This document shows positions 49,281-62,517 of a DNA stretch of 64,000 nucleotides, piece by piece. A model generated the notes under the pieces. That model was not told where the DNA came from. It ran no database searches and saw only the letters and a list, made by a program, of their open reading frames with translations. How positions within the stretch are numbered: the first letter of the stretch is position 1; the number at the start of each line of letters is the position of its first letter. The position numbers and the translations under genes were made by a program. The DNA is from Lithospermum erythrorhizon (lineage: Eukaryota; Streptophyta; Magnoliopsida; Boraginales; Boraginaceae): positions 186,001 through 250,000 of the forward strand of contig JADFUC010001517.1 of assembly GCA_019722365.1 (NCBI GenBank). The letters are read 5' to 3'.

Positions 49281-50300
49281 GGGCGCCAGAAATAGTGTGT
49301 ATTTTCTTCAGGCCAAATTACAATTACAGGAATTATATATATACTTCAAATCATAAAATTGAAATCAAATTGATTTATCAAATTCTTCTCCACACTTCAT
49401 CGGCGAAATTATCGCTGGCCTCGATCGAGGCTGGATGCCTTCCACCGACAAGTGGTCCGCTTTCAATCGTGAGTAATCTAAAACATCCAAATTATACTCC
49501 TAAACAACTAGTATATTAAAGTCCCATAACATTACTATACAATTTAGCAATTCTGTTAAGTCAACTGGTAAAGTCAACTAACCTAATCAACACAATTCAA
49601 CCCCAAGAATCGCATTTATTTATAACCTTTTATTACATAATCTTCTACTTAGACGACAATTCTCTACCATATTAAAGCCTAATTCTCAAAGCTTCAACCG
49701 TCATCAAAAGCTCCAAACGCTCCATAAACCCAACGAAATACTCATGTAACAACTCCAATTAATCCTTAAAACAACTAATTTAAAACCTAAGAACTCATTA
49801 ATACAATTAAACCAAAATAGAAAAGTCAACTAAAGTCAACCCAGTCAAAACGTGGAGAAATCTCTGCAAGGCGTGACCTTCTACCTCGAAGCGCATGAAT
49901 GTCATGAGAATCCAAAAATGCTTAAAACTTCGAAACCGTAAGCATCGAGGAGAAAGAAGAAATGTAAGAGTAGAGAAGAGCGGCTTTACTTGCCTGGGCC
50001 AGTTCTTAGTAAGGTGAGAAATAAGAATTCGCTTTAACGGGTCAATTGGTCATTATAATGTTCATGGGTGGCCCAATTGTCTTACGTGGCTTAAAAACCG
50101 ATCGCTTAATTCAATCGATACTTCGCTTTAACTTATCCTCAAAACTCCAAACATCAACATTTATACACTCAATTTATATTACCACCCAAATAATATCATT
50201 CCATTCGATTAAAACTTTAAAATTCTAAATACCGAAATGTACTACCAACCGACCGATTCGTTGTATTTCGACTATTCAACTTCGAAATTTTGATTTCTCC
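49281..50300 (-). repeat. Probable Gypsy-type LTR debris
   Basis: On the minus strand 'tggcgccccactttc' (49272-49286) resembles a primer-binding site just downstream of an LTR. To its right lie LTR-like features: a TATATATAA stretch near 49336, 'cctcgatcgaggctgg' near 49420, and GC-rich leader text near 49860-50030. No coding remnant is attached. This is inference from layout only. Confidence 0.35.
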
Positions 50301-50398
50301 TCGAAATACTCCACCGAGCAACTAGTATACAATTACAAGATGTTAAGACTAACGCAAGTATTACAAAGAATCTTCCTTCCCCAAATGTTTCAATTCGA

Positions 50399-50581
50399 AT
50401 GGCAACTTCATCAACAACAATTTCACCAATTTCTTCAATTGATACACACCTAAGATGGAATCCATTATTCCACAAACCATCTCTCCATTTCACCTCATCA
50501 ACACCCCTCAAATCCCTTCAAAAATCCTCAAGAAAAGCTCTTCCATTCGAATCTTTTACACAAAAAACGATAATGATTTAA
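50399..50581 (+). other. Possible orphan transit-peptide-like exon
   Basis: A 60-codon frame begins MATSSTTISPISSIDTHLRW and is rich in Ser, Thr, Lys and Arg with almost no acidic residues, like a plastid transit peptide. No splice donor in phase and no following conserved exon was found, so it may be a lone remnant of a plastid-protein gene or chance. Confidence 0.2.
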
Positions 50582-51822
50582 GAAATTTCTAAATTGATCA
50601 AAAGGGTGTGAACAAAAAAAATCAATTTTTAGTGCAGAAAGATACAATTTGAAAGCTTTCAAATCTCACATGTTGCACTTTTGAGAACTGAAAATTGCCC
50701 TATTAAATATTAATTGGTTTAATTGTATGTTCATTGGTTAAATTTATGAGTTATTATTATTTTTATTGCTTGTATGTATGAATTTGTTTAAGTCTTTTGG
50801 TTTTTTGTTGTGTTGATTGTGATTTTGTTCTCTCTCAAGTATCAGTCGCTTATAATTTTAAGTACCGATGAAACGTCATGAGGGGCTTCAGGCGGAAGCG
50901 AGGCTAAAAGCTTTTTTGCCTGGGGGAAGAAATCGGGAGAGGGGATTTTTTTATTTTTTTATTTTATTAGTGTTACAATTGATATTATTAAAGAATAACA
51001 AAGTCTTCCTATATTTAGAAATATGTCCCAAAGACTTTATTATTGTGAAATTTAGCCAATAACAATCGAACCTAAAATCTAGTATCTTCGATCCATCTCG
51101 ACATTCGAATCCATCTCTCCCAAGTTGGTTACGTGACACGTAAATGCCCAATCCTTGAAAATAAGATAATCATCAAGCCAATTGGTTGCTTAAATCTCTA
51201 TAACCTCACAAGGCCATGGACAAAAAATCTCCAACATCTCGCCGGATAAGAGATAAGTGCGTATTGACCGCCAAACTGCATAGACTTGCCGTAGAATAAA
51301 TATGAAAGACGGCCATACAAAGAAGTTCGCCGGTATTTGGGCGATGATTTATTCTATGAAATTCAACAACCTAAATCTAGTATCTTCTAGATCCATCTCA
51401 ATACTCCGAAATCATCTCAATAGTGTCTCAGTAGATTGGTTACTTTGATCAAATTTTCATAATCTACTTCACATTGTCATTGAATTGGCACTTCACATCC
51501 ACTTAATCCGTTTTTATTGGAATTACATATTTTAGGAAAAATAGATCATTCAAACAAGAACCGATGAAGTGATAATTTAGTTGCTAAAATATTTTTCGAT
51601 ATAAACGAGCAGGATACAGATTATAGAAAAATATTTGTCGTTTATCACACTGTGCGCACCTGGCATAATGAATTTCAGGATTTCAATTCAAGACCTTCTA
51701 GGAATGTAAAAAATGTCAGCTAACATAGCTTGTGAAGATCTAGCGAAATGGCCTCTCCAATAAAGACAGGTTATGCAGGACTTATTTTTAGGCTAAATAA
51801 TCATTAACTTAAAACATGAGCT
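50582..51822. other. Intergenic region downstream of the MES-like gene
   Basis: Contains a direct repeat about 300 bp apart: 'ctagtatcttcgatccatct' at about 51080 and 'ctagtatcttctagatccatct'-type text at about 51378, with diverged flanks. It brackets a GC-richer insert. Otherwise AT-rich, no gene seen. Confidence 0.45.
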
Positions 51823-54800
51823 TCATTGTATTTTTGAGATCTCCACCAATAGTTTGTGCAAGGCCTGAGGCTTGGAGAAAAAGGGGGAGTGATCAGCACC
51901 TTTCAGACGAAAAATTCTTTCTGGAGGTCTCTTGTTTATCATACTCTCCTGAAGAGAAATCGGGATTGCATTGTCTTCTTGAGTTTCTATATAAAATCGC
52001 CTAACAGAACCATAGTTCGTATCAGAAAGTGAAAGCTTCTCCAAAACAGGTGCGAAAGGGATAGGCCTCATAGAAACAGTTGCTAACGCAACATCCTGCA
52101 TCACGGAATTTAAATGAGGTAAATGTGGAGAGCCATATGCAAAATGGATGCCCTCAGGCCTCAACGGAACCAGGAAGAAAATAAAGAGACAGGACGATAC
52201 AGCTAAGCTGGGTAACAGAATCAATTTTAGTACCTTTGATGGACTTTGGTTGAATAACAAGTCCTTCAACAACGTTCTGTCAAAATCTATGGCAGTCGGA
52301 GGTTGATCATCCCCATTAGAGTAAATAAATATCCGAGCCTGCTGCATCATATCATTTGAATCGACCTGCAACAATGAAATCAAGTGATATTCAGTTCAGT
52401 TGCTCAAAAGAAATCTCAAAATATGAAATTTAAGTCGTCTCATAACTATTAAAGTTCAGATGAAATAAATGTTATCCAAATAACATAGTGCTCATACCAG
52501 AAGGTCAGAAGGATATACAAAGTTGGCAATATTTTTTTTTCTTAGTCACCTTCAATCTCCAATCATGGAAAACAAATACATGGAAAACAATGTCAAACGG
52601 AGAAACACCTTTTGAGAGAAAATGTCCAGAGTACTTTCGTTACTTGTTAACATCGTTGCTGCAACAAAAACAGCTCTTGACACCTTCCTTGGGTACAATT
52701 CCATTGAATAAGAAATGCATGCACCACCAAAATCATGCCCCACTAAGATCACCTGTATAATGACTAGACAATAAGGCTGGAAAATATTTTTACAAAGAAA
52801 TAGCGAGTAAGACTCCATGTACATTCTATGCGTTCCAAGAGGTTTCTGTTTGATTTAAATAGTGAGTGGAAAGATTCTCATCAAGCCATCAAATATTTGA
52901 AGCACCGATATATGAATAGATGTGTGAACAGCTTTGAATAACATTGTGTGGCATAATCTGCTACTCGCATAATAAAACACGAGAAATTAAGAAGATAACC
53001 AGCTGCAGAAGGTCTTCTATCAGAATTCGATTCACCAGTTTACAAGCATATGTCATAGTTGTGTGATTTTTATTATCAACATATCATTAATGGTATTGTA
53101 TTTTGAGTGCCATAACTATATTTTAGAAATACTTAGAGTCGATGAACAATCTAAACTTTCTCTGATACAAGATGAACTCTCAGATATCTCTCCAGTCTTC
53201 ATTAGTGGGACGTTTAACACTCTTATTATTCCATAAGGTGAATGGAAACTGAATGTGTATCAATGGACTAGAGGAAATAGTTAGTTAAAGGACAAAGAAG
53301 TTTCAATTCTCATGGCGAGTCAATGCTTGAAAATTAAATATCTCATGAATTACAAGCTACATAACTGTAGAAATAATAGAAATACAGCCAATGAAAATAG
53401 TAAGAAAAGTTACCTTTTCCCCCTCAACAAGACTCTCGAGGAAATCAGTAAGAGGCTTCACATATTGTGGCAGACTTGAAACGCTATTTGTATCGAATGA
53501 ATTAATTCCAGAACCAGTTAAATCTATAGCCGTAACTTTATATCCCCCTTCTTCTAGTAGTGCTATGGTTTTATACCAGCACCACGCACCGAAGCCACCT
53601 CCATGGATGAGAACGAAATGGCTGGTTTCTAGTTCTTCAAGTTTTATTTCCTGTCCAATAGATCATTCAGTACAAGGATTCGAAAGAGGCAATATATATC
53701 AACAGAAATCAGTATGATTATCACTCAATAATTTCTATTCTATAACATGTTTTCTGTCTAATCTAACCTGAATTAGCCGATAAGGTTCTGGCGTGACCAA
53801 AAAACATCACACTCTTTGTGAACATATTTCCTAACTAACACAACAGGAGTTAGCCAACAAGGTTCTGGTGTGACAAACAAAACATCACACAATAAATTTT
53901 TAAGTGAAACATTGTTCTCCAATCTTCATGAACTGAGACGAGTTTGAAAACGAACAAAATAAAACTTTTAAGCAAAATGTATCTACTTCCAAAAATTATT
54001 TAAATTACAATATCCCGGAGTTGGATCACAATTCACAATATTTCACATGAACCGAAATTTGATCAATCTATGTCATAAACAGACGTGGTCTCATGTTAGT
54101 AATTAGGTGGGAAATTAAGTTCCTCATGTTTAAGAAGATGTAGCTACTCGAAGAAGACATTTGTCATCTCAGTATTATTGTCTCATGCATGGAAATATAT
54201 AATATAACGATCATCACTATTGGTCCGACTATAATATGGCATATCCCAAATGATACGAATATATTCATTTACAATGGTTCACGGATGACAATATGAGACA
54301 TCACTAGTTAGTTGTTAGTTGGGGAAACAGAATAGTAAATTAATTATCTAGCTAGGTAGCATGACTAAACATGTACATTCATTGATATGCTTTGCATTTT
54401 GATCACTAAAATATCATCCATTAGGATATGCAAAGTAAATGCGACTTTTACAACTAGAAAGTTCATCTTCATCAACAGCTTAAAGCAGCCAGCTAGAGTC
54501 ATAAAAAAGTGAACCAAGCGTGTTTCTTTTTAATTCATAAGTAAAGTAAAAGAAAAAGCAGCCTAATTAATAAATACCACCTCCATCACTTGTGAAGTTT
54601 GATCGTTTTTATTTAAAATTAAGCATCTATCATTACAATAACTCGAACTCCCCTACCACTAGAGTAAACTAATGGTTCTTGTCCGGTTTGATCTTCAATA
54701 GTCAAATTAAAAAAAATTAAATTCTTAATGAATACAAGTAACTTAAATTTGAATCGAAATCAACATGCCATAGTTAATTAAACTAAAAACACTCATATAT

Positions 54801-55825
54801 TGTTCATCAAATATTATACATCATAGAAAAATATAAAAATTCAACTATCAAAATCGAAACTAGCCAATCTTTTTGAAATGGAGGGAATATATATAAAGAA
54901 AATTAATTCCAAAATTCAAATTTATAAAAAATACTCCCTCCATCCCTAAAAATGGTCACATTTTGACTTTTTGACTTTTTAATAGTTGAATTTTGACCGT
55001 AGATATTTATGTTTGTGTTTCATAATATTTTATGTAAAATATATTAATAAAAAATATACTTGAAATTATTTTCATTGATATATTTTTCATTAAATATTAT
55101 ACAACAAAAATAAAAAAAATTTATGGTGAAAGTACAACTATTAAAAAATCAAAAAATTAAAATATGACAATCTTTTAGGTACGGAGGGAGTACTAAATTA
55201 AATAAAAAACTCAATCAAAGTCAAACTTAGGTGCAACATTTCTTAACGCAATTGCCTAAAGAAAACAATATTAGAAAGCAAAATACCCAACTTGTCAATC
55301 AAAAAACACAAAATTGAAAATTCAATCAATCCACAATAGCTAAACTATGCAATCAATACATAAAAATCAAACCTGATTAACAAGCTGATGAGGTTGAAGC
55401 AGAGGATCAGTAAGAGACCTTGCTCTGGTGCTCTTACTACGTAACATCCCCTCATTTCCCTTAGAATTCGATCTCTGATACCTCACTGAACTCGAACGAT
55501 CAAACGGAAAAGCCGCCACACTACCACCACCACCATTCCTCAGCTGTTGCTGGAGGATGATCGCAGCAGCTAACGCCTGTTCATTGATCAATGACTCATG
55601 TTTCTTTGACCGAGTCCTATTCCACCTGTAACAATGAATTTTAATATACAGCCGACAAAATAAATTAATATAAAATATATAAGTAAAATTGTACAATCTA
55701 CATGCGAAGACATGAATAATTAGGGGAGCGATTGTCCAGCCTTACCTGTAACTGGCTCCAACGCCACCGGTGGAATGCCGCCTCTTCAACGTCGTCGTTT
55801 CTCTCCGAGAAATGCATAAGCCCAT
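51823..55825 (-). CDS. MES11-like methylesterase-family alpha/beta hydrolase, complete, 6 exons
   Basis: Exons: 55746-55825, 55373-55625, 53414-53650, 52609-52752, 52234-52365 and 51823-52095. All junctions are GT-AG and in phase, giving 372 residues. The N-terminal ~115 residues (MGLCISRRETTTLKRRHSTG; later INEQALAAAIILQQQ; ARSLTDPLLQPHQLVNQ) are the long Arg/Ser-rich extension of the MES11/13-type group, annotated as plastid-targeted in Arabidopsis. The hydrolase domain follows: LIHGGGFGAWCWYK (oxyanion loop), AIDLTGSG, VGHDFGG, FIYSNGDDQPPTAIDFD, RRFYIETQEDNAIP and LKGADHSPFFSKPQALH. Expected triad Asp323 and His351 are present, but the nucleophile position 197 is Asp instead of Ser (GHDFGG). 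The family hydrolyses methyl esters of hormones such as methyl salicylate, methyl jasmonate and methyl-IAA. With Asp at 197, esterase activity is doubtful. Confidence 0.95.
54934..55190. mobile_element. Stowaway-like MITE, 257 bp, in MES-like intron 2
   Basis: TA duplications at 54932-54933 and 55191-55192. The left end is ctccctccatccctaaaaat and the complemented right end is ctccctccgtacctaaaaga, continuing inward as ttgtcatatttt against ggtcacattttg. AT-rich, non-coding. It lies between exons 2 and 3 of the methylesterase-like gene. Confidence 0.92.
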
Positions 55826-56124
55826 TTCAACGTTTCAAGTTACCTTTGCATGCAGAAAAGGGAACATACACCATATATATACTATCAAATACTCCGTATA
55901 TATATAGATATACTCGAGTATATATAAGTACAAGTAGGGGCACGGGTGGACTTTACAGGTCTTGGTGAATAAAATATATGTGCGTGTCGACACGGATTTT
56001 CGGTTATGAGGAGACTTGGAGAAGATGGGCATAAATTATTAAAATGTTAAATACAACCTTCATCAAATGTCTAATTTTATTTTGATAATTTTTTAAAATT
56101 TGAAGTTATTTATTTTAATATATA

Positions 56125-56397
56125 GCATACACCTTCAATTTAATAAAGATTGTCGAGTTTTAAATTTAATGAACAACTTATTAAAATTTGAATTTTAATT
56201 ATTTTAATATATGTTGGACAATATTTTGAGAACACTATCTTAAATTCTATTATTTTTAATCAACTTTCCTATTAATTTCATTATTATTATAATTCAAATC
56301 AAAGTTATATATGTTCGTTCATTAAGACTATGAAGTTTGTTAATTTTGAACAATTATAGATAAAATTAGACAATGTTTGTTATTGGGATGGATGAGT
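56125..56397. mobile_element. Stowaway-like MITE, degenerate
   Basis: The right end, complemented, reads TA|ctcatccatcccaataacaa + acattgtctaattt, and the left interior reads 'aataaagattgtcgagtttt'. It is similar to the truncated copy at 21539. Confidence 0.5.
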
Positions 56398-57185
56398 ATA
56401 ATATTCAGTAAGAATATATTACATATATACTAATATTTTTTAATTTATTTTATTATTAATATGATACTTCTGATTAGAGTCATTTGAAGTTACGGAGTAT
56501 TTATTTATCTCTGTTAATACTCTGAAATATGGAGTATCTTTTATCCTTAAAAATCAAACTTTGACTATGGAGGGAGTATATCTTTTATCATAAATGTTTA
56601 CTTATTGGATTGTTGAAATGTTTGATTTTCTTAATTTAATGTTGTTTTAGGTAATTTAATGTTGTTTTAGGTATGTACGGAGTAATAACTTTTCGTGTAC
56701 TGTAGTTAATACTCCATGCATATCACTAGCAGTACATACGTAAAAGGTCAAATCCAACCACTTACTTTTTAAATTTAAATTGCTGTTTTCACAGCCAGCC
56801 TCAAACCAATGGCGCCTTAAGCAAGAAATCATGCAGATTAACCGATCACGACACTTCTCAGACATTGACATTTATCACTCAATTTTTTATCATTCGAAAT
56901 GCATGCTGTATGGATAATACCAGTACATACATGATTTAATAGCTAACAATTACGTAGCCTGCCAAGCAATGTAAAGTTTGGGCTTAATTATTAAAGTTTT
57001 ATATCAAATGATTTTATTCCCCGCGCTTAACACCAATATTTTTGAAATATTCTAAATAAAAAATTCTAAAATTAAAATGAAGTATCAGATTTTATATCCT
57101 TATTTCTTTTGAAGAAAGAAACGTAGGTTATCATTATTAGTCCTATCATATTTTCTGTCTAGTCAAGCCTCTTTTCTACTTGTTA

Positions 57186-57415
57186 CTCCCTCTAATTTAT
57201 TTTAGTTATAATTTTTTTATATCTCAACCTTTGATCATTAATTATATTATTTTTACATCTATAATTTTAATAAATGAAAAATTGATAGCACTGAACTTAT
57301 CTTTAAAAATATTTTCACAATATAATTTTTTTAATAATTATTATATAACTAGAAAGTAATTTATTAAACTTTAAGAAGTGAAAATAAAAACTTAAATTAA
57401 ATTAAACCGAAATAG
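57186..57415. mobile_element. Stowaway-like MITE, degenerate
   Basis: TA|ctccctctaatttatttta at the left, and a complemented right end ctatttcggtttaatttaat|TA side. 230 bp. A further damaged relative follows at about 57445-57725, whose right end complements to ctccctagctccatggc. Confidence 0.4.
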
Positions 57416-58054
57416 TATAGTAATAAGTGAACAGTATACTACTATCTCCATCCAACGAATATGTTATATTTTTGAAATTTGATGATTGAATTTTTAAATT
57501 TTAAGTTCAATTATTTTTATATGTGTTGTATGATTATATAGTAAAAAATATACCAAATGATAATATTTGTAATCTAATTTACTATAAACATAAATATGAT
57601 ACTTTTGATTCAAATCAAAGTTTTTTATATCTATATATTATCTACGGAGTATAAAATTTGTTAATTTTAATTGTTGAAAATCAAACTAGACGACTGTCAT
57701 GAGACAAAGCCATGGAGCTAGGGAGTATAATAAAATAAAATACAATAAAAAATATCATTGTATATAACAATAAAAAAGTTATAGATAAGTAGGTGCACAT
57801 AAATGCATGTTATAGATGAGTAGGTGAAAATTCTCTCTCTCATCTAAATTAAATTCATAGAAATGGATGTTAATGAATGCATTATTCTTCCTCATCATTT
57901 ATTTCACAATTTATTCTTTACCACTATAATTGAGATGAAATAACAGTAACCACCAACTACTAAATAAAAATTATTATACTTGTAGACAGTGAAAATTTAT
58001 TTAAAAATAATTAAAATGATTAAGGTGATTTAATCAAATTAATTAAATTGAGTC

Positions 58055-60650
58055 ATTAAATAAATGTTACGTGTGGTTCTCGAATGAACGTATGTTCAAT
58101 TTAATGTAAAACCTCGCTCGAATACGGGCTTTCGAGAAAAATAGCCACGTAATTAAAACGAACATTAAATTTAGGGTTCGAGGCTAAAAATCCCTAATTT
58201 TATTACATTAAAATCGACCCTATGGCCTCAAATTGAGGTTCAAAGAGTTTTGGGGTTCGAAATGGGAACTCCGGAACTTATGGGGTTCGAAATAAAGGCT
58301 CCAAAATATCCTGCAAATAATACGAAAATATATTTCCATTTAAAAATATCCGAAACCTTCTTTTTCATACAAAATAGGCGCCCCATATTAATACTTGGAG
58401 GAAAATTAATTTCTAAAATTCCGACTGCTCCGATTCGACTAAAAATTCAATGCAGGTTAAGATCGTGATTCACCGTAAATTAAACCAAACTTCAATTAGA
58501 GAGACGAGTATTCTATTTAAGCCTATAAATAACCCCCTTTTATTTTGGAAAATTTCATCAAGTGAAAACTGGCCTCGAAAAATACTCGAAAATATCCGAG
58601 AAATTACGTATTTACTAAATAAGGCATCCAGCAACTCCAAAATACTTCTAAAATCAAGATTACTACACAAACACAAGAATTTTTCCGTTGGCAAAATCTA
58701 TGAGAAACTAAATATGAGATTTCTCAAGAACGCTCTCGAATATTCGTGAATAACAAGCTAAATAAAGATTCGATTATTTATAAATCTTTACTTTAACACC
58801 TCGTAAATCTCAGTTTGTTTCATCAAGCTTCCATATGTAAACACATCAACATTCAAATTCCTATAGCCAGATTCCACGCAGAAATACGCTGCTAAAACCC
58901 CCCGTCGCTGATTAGTATCATCAATAAGATTGGAACAATCCACATTCATACCGATCATCACTACATAAGCTACTAAGGCCGGTTGTAGAAGGTAAGCTGT
59001 GGTTGCATATCAAGCTTCACACAACTTAAATAAAATTCAAGTAAAACTCAAGCTAGAATGGTACATCAAGTTTGCCAACTTAAAACAAATCCAAGTGAGG
59101 CCAAATCTCACTAAGCCCCATTTCGCGCTAAGAACATCACATATACCGCCAGAGTACGCTGTTAAGCATACATTGATTCAACAACTGGCCACTGGCCACT
59201 CCATACAACTTACAAGCTCGGAGAGTTCTATCTCAAATCAAATCCCATCAAAGGCGAGTACCATATCATAGTACAAAGTCCTTGACTCAAAAACAAGTAG
59301 CATACGGTTACTAAGTCCCCACGCGCTGGTCATATCTCTTTAAGTCCCACCACACAAAGGCGAGTCCCAATAATCAAGTAAAGAGACACTCGCTGCTAAG
59401 AAGTCCATCCAACCTAACATAGGCTCCGAGATCGTGCTCCAAACCCAAGATCAAGTCCATACAACCAACACGGAATACGTCAAGTAAGTGCTCCCCGCTC
59501 GGACCATATCCAAGTCCGGCACTCAGCCTCAAGTCCATAAAGACTAAAGACACATATCCAAATTTCACAAAACTTATATCCAAATCAAATTCAAGACAGC
59601 CAAGCCTGCTCGAAGCCTCAAATCAACTACCAAGCTCATATCAAGATCAAATCAAGTCATACAACCGACATCTCACAAATCATCAACAAACGCTATGATC
59701 CATATAATAATCCTCTTTCGATTTGATAAAAACCCGTATTAATCGAGGAATTTTTCCCTAGAGTGGGTTTTATTTTGTACCCTTTATAATAAATAATAAA
59801 AATTCATATTTGCATTATAATCTGTGGCACGTCCGGTGGGACTGTCAAAAATTCTTATTTGCTGACAACTGAGATGTTTCCAAGAGGACTATCTCAACTC
59901 CTCTCTATGTATCAAAGAATACTATAACTAGAAGGGGTCACCACAAGAGCGCCCTCGTTAAATACACGTACCGCCCGTGGACGCCCCATAATCGACCCTC
60001 GGCCGTTTCTTTACTAACATATTGCCGCCGTGAGCTCTAAAGCGTAACAAGTCACAACCGCAGAAATAGCCAGCATCTCCAATACCAAATTGAACCTTCT
60101 CAACATATAATCAGACTTCACCTTAATAAGTCTTGGAGAACTCAAATACCAAGTGTTCCACACCCAATACACCTACTGTGGACTGCACCGAGTCTGCTCG
60201 CTCACCTCGCTTGCATTCCTAGCACCAAGAATTTATGACCGTATTACTCCCTCGAAGAACAAATGGCTATCCTAACAAGGATGGTGTAGAAATATGTTAC
60301 GTAAAATGTAACAAGAAGATGACTCTATCGCCAAATATCGCCAGCGATGTATGATCAAGAGCATGTAGTAAGAATAGCCGAAGCTACCCTAAAACAAACA
60401 GAGGCACCCCCTCAACCTCTAAGACGAGACGGGACGTCCCAACCACCCCATCACTATACCGGATTCATCACTTGGCATCATGACTAACATACAAGAGGAA
60501 ACTCCTATCGCTCCATAGATAGAATGAATCAAAGAACAACTAAAAGAGGCATCGGGACAATAAAGGTCATAAAAAATCGGGCAATTTAAAATATATATTT
60601 CGTAGGTCAGTTTTAAACTCCTATAATATAAAATGGCTGTCAAAAGAGAT
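58055..60650 (+). mobile_element. Gypsy-like LTR, primer-binding site and gag debris
   Basis: An LTR-like stretch runs from about 58065 ('tgttacgtgtgg') with a TATA-like 'cctataaataac' near 58521. It is followed by a putative primer-binding site 'tggcacgtccggtgggac' at 59825-59842, a form I recall next to 5' LTRs of plant Gypsy elements. Downstream text to about 60570 is gag-like in composition (basic, Gln/Pro-rich, ends 'IKEQLKEASGQ') but broken by stops. The 59000-59700 part is full of 'caagt' words. The LTR start is not certain and no 3' LTR is in the window. Confidence 0.45.
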
Positions 60651-61858
60651 TCTGAAAATCCATGACGACTTTTTGCAACACCAAGGTCGACGAGATTAAG
60701 TTCTTCTCATGAATTTATTTGAATCTTTTTTACAAAGACACATTCTAATACACTTAAATTAAATATTATAAACAATTGACATGATATATATTAATAATCA
60801 AATATAATAAATTAAAGAGTATCATACATAAATAAAATATGACATGCATTTCCAACTATATATGGCTTTAATTTCATATATACATGATACTGTAAGACTC
60901 ATAAGGAGGCCTGGTGTATGATGCTTGCTTATATAACTGGTGGCTACAATAGGAAAATGTCTTTAATCGAAAAATGTATTATATGAAACCGTCATACTAA
61001 CGGTCCGTCGAACTTCCTGAATTATTGAGATATCATGGAGGAGTTAATCACAAGATGTGCCTCAATTGATCATCGACTAGAACTTTCCTTCTAACCCACA
61101 CTGCGTGAAGAGGCGAGGATGCAGGTAGATAGCACTTTAGTTCTTTACCAACTGAATTATGCCCCAGGGCCTTATCGAAAAAAAAGGTATTGTATATATT
61201 AACGATTGTGTTATCAAAATTAATCCATAAGACTGCGAACAATCCAATCCCCTATTACCCTATATGGTGAGAGCAATTTAAAGACATTATTAGAGCATGC
61301 TATTATTTTGGGAGAAATTACCTCACTTTATTGAATATGAAAAATTAGTGAATTTTAATAAAACATTATGCCAAAAAAGCATAAAGAATCATCTATATAT
61401 CACATTTATATGTTAATATGTTGCATGTTAATAACAAAATATTCAAACAAGATTAAGTATTTTTTTATTGTTAATAAGTCTAGCTTCCAATTAAATTGAA
61501 ATAGATAGTAGAATTTTTTTAGAGGCTTCCAAAACATGCCTTTATTGTCCTTCGTGATGACCCATATTTATATGTGATGATGGGCTATAGTCTAATATAT
61601 TACCTACATTTGTGTGTGATGATAAACTTTTCACATACATGCAACACACTTGTTTATGTGTTGGTTAGGGAAACATGTATAGCTCATCACGAACATTTTT
61701 TCATATACAAATTTATAACCAAATTTCTTTTCATAAATAGGTGAAAAACGTGTTTAATTATTAAGGTTAACCGATTGATAATAAAAATTAGGAAAAATTA
61801 TTAAAGGAACTTAGAGGCCATAGACTATAATAACAAGATAACACAAAAAAAGAAATAT
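60651..61858. other. AT-rich intergenic region
   Basis: No gene, tRNA or transposon end recognised between the Gypsy-like debris and the second tRNA. Confidence 0.5.
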
Positions 61859-61866
61859 TGTCAAGA

Positions 61867-61898
<32 letters not shown>

Positions 61899-61939
61899 TA
61901 CCTGAAACTGGCGCCTTAGACCAACTCGGCCATCTTGAC
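61859..61939 (-). tRNA. trnL-CAG: tRNA-Leu (anticodon CAG)
   Basis: Minus strand begins GTCAAGATGGCCGAGTTGGT and ends CAAATCCCACTCTTGAC + A. The anticodon loop ttcaggt is in a CCAGT/ACTGG stem, giving CAG. The 7-bp acceptor stem is perfect, the Leu-type long variable arm is present, and the A and B boxes are intact. 81 nt, no intron, no encoded CCA. A T7 run lies 10-16 nt downstream. Confidence 0.97.
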
Positions 61940-62229
61940 TTCATGATGACTGAGTCACCAAGAATATTTAATATAGCAAACTAAGAAACTTAAATGTTAA
62001 AACAAGATGTGTCCCTCAAAGTCAAATGATAGAAACTACCAAGAACGAAGATTAGAAGAGTCTCCTACATAGAGAAGAACTTGGGGAACTTATTGAGGCT
62101 TATATATGAACCTAGAAATTTGATAAAGACAATTATTTTTAGTTGATCTACTGAATCAAATTTCACTTGCCAATTCGAAAGTTTTTGCAATGAAAACATA
62201 AATACAGGACTCTTGCAACTTATGAATTA

Positions 62230-62487
62230 CTCATTCCATTCTTAAAATATTGTTCAATTTACTTCTTCATTGTCACAAATCAATTAATTTTACAGTCATG
62301 ATTGATACCTAAAAATTATATCCAAGTCAAAATTATCAAGTTCGTATATAGAAAATGTGTTAGAAAATATTATATTTTGATATATTTCTTATAAAAATAT
62401 TTAACACATTAAAATTATTTAAATTCAAAATCTAAAAAGTCAATTTATAAGATTTTAAAATGTGACAATCTTTTAAAGATATGGGAG
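62230..62487. mobile_element. Stowaway-like MITE, 258 bp
   Basis: TA at 62228-62229 and 62488-62489. The left end is ctcattccattcttaaaata and the complemented right end is ctcccatatctttaaaagat. Same size and internal 'ttgatatatttctt' as the copy at 54934. Confidence 0.75.
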
Positions 62488-62517
62488 TACTTGAATTCAC
62501 TAAACAACCAATTACAA

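Noticed and set aside
53391..53717. Plus-strand 108-codon frame
   Set aside because: Antisense of methylesterase-like exon 3, whose sense frame carries the HGGG motif and proper splice sites.
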